Source: Deltaproteobacteria bacterium
GTDB taxonomy: Bacteria > Desulfobacterota > Desulfobacteria > Desulfobacterales > ETH-SRB1
NCBI GenBank assembly: GCA_030627475.1
Contig: DAOURZ010000048.1
Coordinates: 1 to 7,991, forward strand
DNA length: 7,991 nt
Reading direction: 5' to 3'
This document shows, piece by piece, positions 1 to 5,588 of the stretch. Positions within the stretch are counted from its first letter, which is position 1. Each line of letters begins with the position of its first letter. The notes below the pieces were generated by a model. That model had not been told where the DNA came from and searched no databases. It saw nothing but the letters and a program-made list of their open reading frames with translations. A program made the translations under genes and the position numbers.

Positions 1-879
1 ATTGCATTTTTCAATGCACGAACAATTAATTACCCTATTCTTCTTTTGATTAAAGGAACGAGGGAAATCGCAAAGGGCAAATTTGAAAAGCATATAACAC
101 TATCTTTTCCTCCCGAAATAAAAGAATTGGCAAATGCATTTAATCTCATGTGCGACCGTTTAAAAAAGATTGATGAGATAAAGGCGGATCTTTTTTCCAA
201 CATATCGCATGATCTCCGTACCCCTTTAGCGATAATAAGAGAATCAACAAGCTTGCTCCTTTTTAATGGCAAATCTACACAATTTTCGAAAAAAGAGTGT
301 AAGCTTATTAGTATTATAGAGGAAGAGTGTGAGAGATTAATAAAGTCTGTAAATACTATTCTTGACATCTCACGAATGGATGCAGGAATGACCGATTATA
401 ATATGGAAAAATACAACCTTTTTCATCTTATAGGAAAAAGCGTTTCAAATATAAGACCTATTGCCGAAAGCAAGGGAATTAACCTTGAAGTAAACATTAG
501 CAGCAGCTTGCCACCTGTAAATATAGACGGAGAAAGAATAAGCCAGGCGCTTGGCAACCTTTTAGGCAATGCCATGAAATTTACAACGCAAGGGGGAAAA
601 GTGACGGTTGGCGCTACTTTAAAGGACGCAGACACTGTGGATCATCTTTTGCACAATAAAAAAAAGTTTGTTGAAGTTTCCGTATCAGACACAGGCTGTG
701 GAATTCCGGAAGAAAATATTGAGGAGATATTTGACAAATTTAAAATGCTCCATGGTAAAGGGACAGGATTGGGCCTGTATATAGCAAAACATATTATTAA
801 TTCCCATGGGGGTGATATATGGGTGAAAAACAAGCAAAAAAAAGGAAGTATCTTTTCTTTTACTCTACCTGTTTTCTAA
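1..879 (+). CDS. Sensor histidine kinase, GlrK/QseE-like (5' truncated by window edge)
   Basis: This is the cytoplasmic part of a membrane sensor kinase that should autophosphorylate on histidine and pass the phosphate to the regulator at 1443. The frame is open from base 1, so the start, sensor region and membrane helices lie outside; 292 residues are visible. A HAMP linker comes first (about 1-55 from the edge), then a HisKA helix with H-box NISHDLRTP (His about residue 70), then a HATPase_c domain. That domain has N-box NLLGNAMKF, G1 box DTGCGIPEE, an F-box region EEIFDKF and G2 box GKGTGLGLYIAKHI. All catalytic boxes are intact, so I expect an active kinase. The 3' end overlaps the lipoprotein gene by 61 nt, implying co-transcription. 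The assignment to the GlrK/QseE type rests mainly on the kinase-lipoprotein-sigma-54 regulator gene order. The input signal cannot be read from what is present. Confidence 0.95.
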   Translation: MAFFNARTINYPILLLIKGTREIAKGKFEKHITLSFPPEIKELANAFNLMCDRLKKIDEIKADLFSNISHDLRTPLAIIRESTSLLLFNGKSTQFSKKECKLISIIEEECERLIKSVNTILDISRMDAGMTDYNMEKYNLFHLIGKSVSNIRPIAESKGINLEVNISSSLPPVNIDGERISQALGNLLGNAMKFTTQGGKVTVGATLKDADTVDHLLHNKKKFVEVSVSDTGCGIPEENIEEIFDKFKMLHGKGTGLGLYIAKHIINSHGGDIWVKNKQKKGSIFSFTLPVF

Positions 880-1427
880 CGATCCTTTTACTGGGGATAG
901 GATGTACCGCTACCTTAAACTTCCAAAAGAAACAACAAACGGAAGAATCCCTTGAAAAGGGAGAGAAGTTTTTAATCAAAGGAAGGTATACGGAGGCATT
1001 GATAGAATATGAAAAAGTCTTAAGGCTTTTTCCCAAAGTTTCGCCGGGAGATAACGCTCTTTTTAATATTGGTCTTATCTGGCTTCATCCTGACAATCCT
1101 CAAAGAGATTATGAAAAATCGTTAATATCTTTTCAACGTGTTATCCACGATTTTTCACAGACAAGGTTGAAGGAAAAGGCTAAGGTGTTGAGCTATGTTG
1201 TCGCTAAACTTATCCGAAGCGAAAATAATATCAAAAAGTTCAAAGAATCGGCCGATTTTTTACAAAACAAGCTTCAAAAAGAGAATGAAAAGCAAGCAAA
1301 GACTCTAAAGAAACAAATAGAAGAGCTTAAAGAATTGAAAAAAAAAATAGGAAAATTGAAAGAACAGCTAAGGGAATTGAAAGAGATAGATATAGTAATT
1401 GAAGAAAAAAAAAGAGACAGAGAATAA
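819..1427 (+). CDS. TPR/coiled-coil lipoprotein, QseG-like position
   Basis: A 202-residue probable lipoprotein. It opens with a charged n-region (KQAKKRK) and a hydrophobic stretch (about 11-28) ending in LLLGIGC, so Cys29 is the likely lipidated residue. Gly at -3 is unusual for a lipobox, which normally has Leu there. Thr at +2 is not the Asp retention signal and fits sorting to the outer membrane. Residues 43-76 and about 78-112 look like TPR helices (KGRYTEALIEYEKVLRLFP; YEKSLISFQRVIHDF). From about 145 to the end the protein is Lys/Glu/Leu-rich with heptad-like spacing, a predicted coiled coil. The ATG lies inside the kinase gene, with GGGGGTG about 5 nt upstream as ribosome site. The gene is embedded between kinase and regulator as qseG is in enterobacteria, so a role in modulating the kinase from the envelope is inferred. 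Direct homology to QseG is not established from sequence here. Confidence 0.85.
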   Translation: MGEKQAKKRKYLFFYSTCFLTILLLGIGCTATLNFQKKQQTEESLEKGEKFLIKGRYTEALIEYEKVLRLFPKVSPGDNALFNIGLIWLHPDNPQRDYEKSLISFQRVIHDFSQTRLKEKAKVLSYVVAKLIRSENNIKKFKESADFLQNKLQKENEKQAKTLKKQIEELKELKKKIGKLKEQLRELKEIDIVIEEKKRDRE

Positions 1428-1429
1428 AC

Positions 1430-1435
1430 AGGTGG
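1430..1435 (+). promoter_or_regulatory. Ribosome binding site of the sigma-54 regulator
   Basis: AGGTGG ends 7 nt before the ATG at 1443, just after the stop codon of the lipoprotein gene (1425-1427). It fixes the start of the regulator and supports translation from a shared operon mRNA. Confidence 0.75.
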
Positions 1436-1442
1436 CAAAATA

Positions 1443-2837
1443 ATGGCTGGAGAACATATACTTATAGTAGATGACGACAAAAACATGTTAGAAATTTTAA
1501 GGCTCAGGCTTGAGACCGAAGGGTATAATGTCACAAGCACAAAAATGGCAAAAGATGCTTTAACTATGGCAAAAGATGAGTTGTTTGACCTGGCCCTGGT
1601 CGATCTGAAACTATATAGAAATAACGGTATTGCATTAATGCAGAAGCTGCTCCGGTTATCTCCTGAAATGCCAATCATCATTCTTACCGCTCATGGAACG
1701 ATTGTGACTGCGGTAGATGCAATGAAACAAGGCGCCTATAGTTATCTCACTAAACCGTTTGTTGGGCGGGAACTTTGCCTTCAGATAAAAAACGGTCTGG
1801 AGAAAAACAGCCTTTCCAGAGAAATAAGAAGGCTAAAAGCGCTGGTAGGGGAAAGATATGGGTTCAAAAATATCATCGGAAAAAGCAAAAAAATGCATGA
1901 AGTTATGGAACACATATCAAGAACAGCAGAGATAGACTCTAGTGTATGTATTTATGGAGAGAGCGGCACCGGAAAAGAGCTTATAGCTAAATCTTTGCAT
2001 CTGTTAAGCTCCAGAAAAGACAAACTTTTTGTTGCAATAAACTGCGCCGCTATTCCGGAGGGTCTTCTTGAAGGAGAGCTGTTCGGTTACGAGAAAGGAG
2101 CATTTACCGGAGCCGTCAGGAATAAAAAAGGTTTTTTTGCCCAGGCCGATGGAGGAACTATATTTCTGGATGAAATGTCGGAAATGTCAGAATCAATGCA
2201 GGTAAAACTTCTCCGAGTATTACAGGAAAGGGAGTTCTATCCTTTGGGATCAGAAAAACCGATAAAAATAGATGTAAAAATAATAGCGGCTACCAATAAA
2301 AACCTTGAAGATGAGGTAAAAAATGGTAATTTTCGTGAAGATCTTTTCTACCGTATCCATGTGATACCCATCTATATCCCACCTTTAAGAGAAAGGAAGG
2401 AAGATATACCACTTTTGGTAGATCATTTCATAAAAAAGCTTGCCGTAAATATGAAAAAAGAGGTAACGGGGATATCCACACCTGCCTTACAAAAACTTTT
2501 GTCTTATGAATGGCCTGGCAATGTGAGAGAATTAGAAAATAGTATTGAGTATGCTGTAGCCATGACAACCAAAGATATAATTGGTGAAGATTTAATTCTC
2601 CAGACAAAAGCTGTAGAACAGGGCGAGTTAAAGCAACTAAAGGAGGCCAAAAATGAGTTTGAAAAAAAATATATTTCTAACCTTATTTCTCTTACCAAAG
2701 GAAATGTAAGCGAGGCGTCAAGGCTTTCCGGAAAATACCGGTCTGATTTTTATGACCTTTTGAAAAAACACAATCTAAAGATAGCTGATTTTAAGCCTGA
2801 TATAGCCGCAAAAAAACGCAACATGCACGAAAAATAG
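1443..2837 (+). CDS. Sigma-54-dependent response regulator, GlrR/QseF-like
   Basis: A 464-residue NtrC-class regulator that uses ATP hydrolysis to open promoters held by sigma-54 RNA polymerase. The receiver domain (about 5-118) has acidic pair Asp10/Asp11, phospho-acceptor Asp54 (ALVDLK), Thr82 and Lys104 (TKPF). The AAA+ domain (about 143-365) has Walker A GESGTGKE (172-179), the sigma-54-contacting loop GAFTGA (219-224), Walker B GGTIFLDE (237-244) and FREDLFYRI (297-305), all intact. The C-terminus has a helix-turn-helix of the GlrR type: GNVSEASRLSGKYRSDFYDL, then LLKKHNLKIADFK. In E. coli, GlrR ends in a similar RNRTEFYKLL...DANDF segment, which supports the family call. It follows the lipoprotein gene by 15 nt. 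A good sigma-54 promoter about 200 nt downstream is its obvious candidate target. The last codons (2793-2813) recur almost exactly in the downstream leader. Confidence 0.95.
   Translation: MAGEHILIVDDDKNMLEILRLRLETEGYNVTSTKMAKDALTMAKDELFDLALVDLKLYRNNGIALMQKLLRLSPEMPIIILTAHGTIVTAVDAMKQGAYSYLTKPFVGRELCLQIKNGLEKNSLSREIRRLKALVGERYGFKNIIGKSKKMHEVMEHISRTAEIDSSVCIYGESGTGKELIAKSLHLLSSRKDKLFVAINCAAIPEGLLEGELFGYEKGAFTGAVRNKKGFFAQADGGTIFLDEMSEMSESMQVKLLRVLQEREFYPLGSEKPIKIDVKIIAATNKNLEDEVKNGNFREDLFYRIHVIPIYIPPLRERKEDIPLLVDHFIKKLAVNMKKEVTGISTPALQKLLSYEWPGNVRELENSIEYAVAMTTKDIIGEDLILQTKAVEQGELKQLKEAKNEFEKKYISNLISLTKGNVSEASRLSGKYRSDFYDLLKKHNLKIADFKPDIAAKKRNMHEK
2793..2813 (+). repeat. 21-bp direct repeat, copy A (inside regulator 3' end)
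   Basis: AAGCCTGATATAG, then C, then CGCAAAA, encoding KPDIAAK near the regulator C-terminus. The same 21 bases with one change (C to G at position 14) occur at 3085-3105. The short flank TAGCTGATTT just upstream also has a counterpart, TAGCCTGATTT, before copy B. Confidence 0.8.
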
Positions 2838-2840
2838 ACT

Positions 2841-2858
2841 TTACATTGTGATCTGTAA
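2841..2858. promoter_or_regulatory. Small dyad TTACA-N8-TGTAA, possible distal operator
   Basis: Perfect 5-bp arms around an 8-bp spacer, 4 nt after the regulator stop codon. Its centre would be about 214 bp upstream of the predicted sigma-54 start site. It loosely resembles the stronger dyad at 2970-2989 (both TTRCA...TGYAA) but the spacer differs by 2 bp. A second regulator site is possible; short AT-rich dyads also arise by chance. Confidence 0.3.
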
Positions 2859-2969
2859 TAGTGTATGAAATAACCTCTCTATATAAAAAATATAATATAC
2901 AAAAGGTTAGGCATCCCGGTCTAATTTTATCCTCGTATGCCTGTAGTAAAATTCCTTCACAAGCATTCG

Positions 2970-2989
2970 TTGCAGCAGTGGTGTTGCAA
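2970..2989. promoter_or_regulatory. 20-bp dyad, probable enhancer (UAS) for the sigma-54 regulator
   Basis: TTGCAGCAGTGGTGTTGCAA is an interrupted palindrome (TTGCA-N-CA-N4-TG-N-TGCAA) with 7 of 8 non-central base pairs symmetric. It is centred near -84 relative to the start predicted from the sigma-54 promoter at 3038-3053, in the usual -80 to -150 zone for NtrC-class enhancers. Binding by the regulator encoded just upstream is inferred from position and symmetry. It does not match the TGTC-N10-GACA site reported for E. coli GlrR. Confidence 0.5.
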
Positions 2990-3010
2990 TACTTAAAATC
3001 CATAAAAATT

Positions 3011-3023
3011 AATCAGTTAGTTT
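3011..3023 (+). promoter_or_regulatory. IHF-like site between enhancer and promoter
   Basis: AATCAGTTAGTTT matches the IHF consensus WATCAANNNNTTR except at two positions, and follows an A-rich tract (3003-3010). It lies between the dyad and the promoter, centred near -47, where a DNA bend would help looping. IHF assists E. coli GlrR at glmY, so the arrangement is plausible, but the match is imperfect in AT-rich DNA. Confidence 0.35.
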
Positions 3024-3037
3024 AATTAATAGTTGTT

Positions 3038-3053
3038 TGGTATATCTTTTGCA
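3038..3053 (+). promoter_or_regulatory. Sigma-54 (-24/-12) promoter
   Basis: TGGTATATCTTTTGCA fits the -24/-12 consensus TGGCAC-N5-TTGCA, with the diagnostic GG and GC exactly 10 bp apart and the TTGCA half complete. Only the CAC next to GG deviates (TAT). It implies a start near 3064 and a leader of about 196 nt before the secreted-protein gene. Its position downstream of a sigma-54 activator gene and of a dyad strengthens the call. Confidence 0.7.
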
Positions 3054-3076
3054 TTACTTTAGCCTGATTTGCGGAT

Positions 3077-3115
3077 GACAAGCCAAGCCTGATATAGGCG
3101 CAAAAGAATCTTGTC
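3077..3115 (+). promoter_or_regulatory. Possible hairpin in the mRNA leader
   Basis: GACAAG (3077-3082) pairs perfectly with CTTGTC (3110-3115), and inside it GCCT (3087-3090) can pair with AGGC (3096-3099) around a 5-nt loop. It would start about 13 nt after the predicted transcription start, placing structure near the 5' end of the transcript. No T-run follows, so it is not a terminator. It could protect the 5' end, regulate translation or belong to a small RNA. Confidence 0.35.
3085..3105 (+). repeat. 21-bp direct repeat, copy B (in leader)
   Basis: AAGCCTGATATAG, then G, then CGCAAAA: 20 of 21 bases match copy A at 2793-2813, 292 bp upstream. The copy forms the inner part of the possible leader hairpin. 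Read in the equivalent frame it gives KPDIGAKES, and a TGA stop lies shortly upstream, so it is not part of an expressed gene. Confidence 0.8.
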
Positions 3116-3163
3116 TGAGCTATTTTATACAACCATCAATCTTTGTATCTTAAAAAGTCGGAT

Positions 3164-3193
3164 GGAGGTGATGTATAACCGTAATACGTTATA
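3164..3193 (+). promoter_or_regulatory. Strong Shine-Dalgarno plus small hairpin before an alternative start
   Basis: GGAGGTGAT (3164-3172) is a near-perfect complement of the 16S rRNA 3' end, yet no start codon lies at normal distance. Directly after it TATAAC (3174-3179) and GTTATA (3188-3193) form a 6-bp inverted repeat with an 8-nt loop, ending at the ATG of 3194. That ATG is in frame with the secreted protein and would add 22 residues. If the hairpin folds, the site is brought close to this ATG. A 10-codon ORF (3162-3194) also overlaps the site, and its TAA shares a base with that ATG. Confidence 0.4.
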
Positions 3194-3246
3194 ATGGTAA
3201 GGTTAATTATTGAGAAACCCAACATAAAAAATTCAAACAAATGCTT

Positions 3247-3252
3247 AAGGAG
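3247..3252 (+). promoter_or_regulatory. Ribosome binding site of the secreted protein
   Basis: AAGGAG ends 7 nt before the ATG at 3260. Together with the textbook signal peptide that begins there, it favours 3260 over the in-frame ATG at 3194. Confidence 0.8.
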
Positions 3253-3259
3253 TTTACTA

Positions 3260-3550
3260 ATGAAAAAATTGGTATCTAAGAAAGTAGTGTCCATACTGGT
3301 TGTTGCACTGTTTACGATTTGTTTTTGCGGAGTAGCAGTTGCAGAAGAAACAGTTAATATAGTTCAGATAAAAGGAGCAATTAATAACATAAGTCTTGAT
3401 ACCGGTCAAGTAGAGGTGGTAGACGAAGCAGGCAAAATATTAACTGTAACCGCAACCCCGGATATAGATCTCAAACCCTTTACTGAAGGTGATAAAGTAA
3501 TCATAGAATGTAGTGATAATATTATTAAATCTATTGTCATGCAGCACTAA
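3260..3550 (+). CDS. Small exported protein, predicted target of the sigma-54 system
   Basis: I do not recognise a named gene. The protein has 96 residues. A signal peptide occupies residues 1-28: basic MKKLVSKK, a hydrophobic core, and cleavage after AVA before EE. The mature part is about 68 residues, acidic and rich in alternating beta-type segments: VNIVQIKGAINNISLDTGQV, then EVVDEAGKILTVTA, PFTEGDKVIIE and IIKSI. This pattern of a GxIxxIdxxtGxVxV strand pair plus a GDKV turn resembles small beta-barrel domains of the DUF5666 sort, a resemblance by eye only. I expect a periplasmic or secreted protein. The start is chosen by AAGGAG 7 nt upstream; an in-frame ATG at 3194 would bury the signal peptide behind 22 residues. 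It sits behind the sigma-54 promoter and next to the regulator operon, so it is the likely regulated output. It ends 135 bp from the convergent gene. Confidence 0.8.
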   Translation: MKKLVSKKVVSILVVALFTICFCGVAVAEETVNIVQIKGAINNISLDTGQVEVVDEAGKILTVTATPDIDLKPFTEGDKVIIECSDNIIKSIVMQH

Positions 3551-3592
3551 ACAAAATTGGATGCTGTAAAATAAATAAGTTATACACACACT

Positions 3593-3688
3593 TGAGTCTC
3601 TTGTGGAAACACATTAAATACGTGCGCTTATATATTGAGTATAATGATATTTGCTCTGTAGATTGGCGTAGTTTCTGTGAGAGACTCA
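3593..3688. repeat. Widely spaced 9-bp inverted repeat in the convergent gap
   Basis: TGAGTCTCT (3593-3601) and AGAGACTCA (3680-3688) are perfect reverse complements separated by 78 bp. The right arm includes the stop codon of the minus-strand fusion gene. The gap holds no short GC-rich hairpin with a T-run; the only tight hairpin is TGTG-GAAA-CACA near 3602-3613. The arms could base-pair in transcripts from either side, but a terminator function is unproven. Confidence 0.45.
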
Positions 3689-5572
3689 CTTACCAGCCAT
3701 AGAGCCAAACTGGTGGAAGGTGTCCCGCTTTAAGTCAGTAGTTACATCTATGTCATTTAGATGAATTGAGAAATGTTTTAAAAACACTCTGTTTTTATTG
3801 CAAAAATTTTTAATTGTTTTAAATTCTGTCACTTTGCTTTTTATGAATGAAACAAGTATGCCGTCAATATCGTATTTCGAATAAAGATGTTCCATATCAT
3901 TTAATGTGCCGAGGATTGGATATCCTTGAAGCTTTTTGCCAACTTTCTTTTTATCGTCATCAATAAACCCAACCGGCTTAAGCTTGAGTTTTTTGTTGTT
4001 GAGGATTTCACGCAGTAAAATTTCACCACCTCTTCCCGCTCCGTAGATAATAATTTTATCACCGCTTAAAGTTTTACGCTTTACTGTATCAATAAAAAGC
4101 TTGAAGGAACCTCTGGTACCAAGCAGAAAGCCGGTGGTCAACAGCCAGTCAATCAGAAATATACCTTTTGAAAAATCTTCAAATCGATAAATAAAAGTAA
4201 CTGAGCCGACCGATAAGAGCGTCCCGATAAGAGATGCCTTAAGGTATACCAAAACATCATTGCTACTCATGTAACCCCAGATTGAACGATAGATACCCAT
4301 CCAAAAAAAAGCTGCAAATTTGCAAACAATAACTGCCGGCAAAGATCTAAGAAATACCTTGAAGTAAAAACCAAACACCTCAGAGCCAAAACGCAGACGA
4401 TAAGACATGTAATACGCAAAGGTAATCAGGCATAAATCAAGTATTACGAGCAGAATTTGGCGTTTGTAAGTAAGCTCAATCAGGATTGGTGTATAGGGTT
4501 TATCCCTTAAAAGAGAAAATTCTTTTTCAGGATAAACACGCAACTGGGCAAGATATATCCCCATCAGCGCTATTGATATAATTGCTGGAATGATAACGAT
4601 CGGTGAAGTTAACGTATCGGTTCTTGTTACAAATACGGCCGACAACCCGGAGACTATTGCGATGCCATAAAGAAAAATAACAGCACTCTTTTCCTTAAAA
4701 CCCATTAGAACCAAACGATGAGACGTGTGGTCTTTTCCTCCGGTTGAAGCTTTTCGTCCACTTAAGAGACGGATGGAGGTAACAAGAGTTGTATCGAAAA
4801 TCGGAACCATAAGTAATAAAATCGGAACGATGTAAAACGACAACATGTTCAAGCCGGATGCTTCTGAATTATACAGGCTGAGCATGGCAAGAATAAAACC
4901 GATCACCAAACTGCCACTGTCTCCCATAAAAATAGAAGCAGGATTGAAATTATAGATCAAAAAAGCCGCCAACACTCCGGATAAAATCATAGCTGTACAT
5001 GCGGCTTCAGGTAATCTTCCATAAAACATTAATGCCAGAAAGAATGAGGCGATAAAACCGATTCCGGTGCAAAGTCCGTCCATGTTGTCAATTAAATTGA
5101 AGGCATTAGTTATACCGACAATCCAGAAAATAGTCACCATAGTATCAAGTGTCAGAGATGTAAACCAGTGAAGGCGAAATCCCGGGAATACCGCCATGGA
5201 AGCAACCATTATCTGTCCTACCAGTTTGGTATGGGGCTTGATGTTAATAAAATCATCCAGAAGTCCAAGAATAAAAAGCAGTGTCATGCCAATCCAGATT
5301 GTAGCTCCTATGGAAGGCAATCCGGCAGAAACTGAATTTCTAAAAATATGAGGCAAGATGTTCGTAAAATCCGCAACAAAAAAAAGGGGAATGGCTGTAC
5401 CCGTATAAATAGCGATTCCACCAAGGAGAGCAGTCGGTTTTTTATGCCAGCGCTCCTTGGCAGGATAAGCCATCCATCCGTTACGAACGGCAATTATCCT
5501 TATTAAAGGCGTAAATAACAGACACAAAAGAAAGGATATCAAGATAAGAAGATATGGGTTTAATAAAATCAT
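3686..5572 (-). CDS. WecA/MraY-type sugar-1-phosphate transferase fused to CapD/WbpM N-terminal-like module
   Basis: A 628-residue polytopic membrane protein in two parts. Residues 1 to about 345 form a glycosyltransferase-4/WecA family domain that moves a sugar-1-phosphate from a UDP-sugar onto undecaprenyl phosphate. Visible motifs are LLDDFINIKPHTK with Asp106/Asp107, NAFNLIDNMDGL (156-167), FMGDSGS (215-221) and GGKDHTSHRL (278-287). Residues about 370-500 hold several membrane helices with RLRFGSE and GIYRSIWGYMS, as in the N-terminus of CapD/WbpM-type dehydratases. Residues about 505-600 form a Rossmann fold with GAGRGGE (511-517) and VGFIDDD. The catalytic epimerase/dehydratase domain of CapD/WbpM is absent. 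WecA alone is about 350-370 residues, so the extra 260 are an add-on. It starts 16 nt after the epimerase stop, with only a weak ribosome site, suggesting coupled translation. M1 is kept because the next Met (34) would remove the first helix. It probably initiates O-antigen or exopolysaccharide assembly; sugar specificity is unknown. Confidence 0.9.
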   Translation of the reverse strand: MILLNPYLLILISFLLCLLFTPLIRIIAVRNGWMAYPAKERWHKKPTALLGGIAIYTGTAIPLFFVADFTNILPHIFRNSVSAGLPSIGATIWIGMTLLFILGLLDDFINIKPHTKLVGQIMVASMAVFPGFRLHWFTSLTLDTMVTIFWIVGITNAFNLIDNMDGLCTGIGFIASFFLALMFYGRLPEAACTAMILSGVLAAFLIYNFNPASIFMGDSGSLVIGFILAMLSLYNSEASGLNMLSFYIVPILLLMVPIFDTTLVTSIRLLSGRKASTGGKDHTSHRLVLMGFKEKSAVIFLYGIAIVSGLSAVFVTRTDTLTSPIVIIPAIISIALMGIYLAQLRVYPEKEFSLLRDKPYTPILIELTYKRQILLVILDLCLITFAYYMSYRLRFGSEVFGFYFKVFLRSLPAVIVCKFAAFFWMGIYRSIWGYMSSNDVLVYLKASLIGTLLSVGSVTFIYRFEDFSKGIFLIDWLLTTGFLLGTRGSFKLFIDTVKRKTLSGDKIIIYGAGRGGEILLREILNNKKLKLKPVGFIDDDKKKVGKKLQGYPILGTLNDMEHLYSKYDIDGILVSFIKSKVTEFKTIKNFCNKNRVFLKHFSIHLNDIDVTTDLKRDTFHQFGSMAGK

Positions 5573-5588
5573 AATTTTTCGTAATATT

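Larger units (their letters stand above)
2838..3259. other. Gene-free regulatory region between regulator and secreted protein
   Basis: 422 bases with no convincing protein gene on either strand. The first 130 bases after the regulator stop are AT-rich and show no hairpin followed by a T-run, so no intrinsic terminator is evident after the operon. From about 2970 onward the region holds an enhancer-like dyad, an IHF-like site, a sigma-54 promoter and a long leader, listed separately. Confidence 0.7.

Noticed and set aside
2909..2942. AGGCAT ... ATGCCT inverted repeat with a 22-bp spacer
   Set aside because: Six-base arms with a long loop and no T-run; too weak to call a terminator or operator.
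2791..3003. A 70-codon open frame on the minus strand, antisense to the regulator 3' end and the intergenic region
   Set aside because: No ribosome site before its start, cysteine-rich low-plausibility protein, and it covers the enhancer-like dyad and the regulator's conserved tail.
3190..3195. Perfect TATAAT, a possible sigma-70 -10 box before the exported protein
   Set aside because: No recognisable -35 at 16-18 bp spacing, and the bases are part of the small inverted repeat and ATG at 3194.
3640..3645. TATAAT in the convergent gap
   Set aside because: No -35 partner, and transcription from it would only run antisense into the minus-strand fusion gene.
3664..3678. TGGCGTAGTTTCTGT as a second sigma-54-like promoter
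   Set aside because: The -12 GC is replaced by GT and the site points into the 3' end of a convergent gene.
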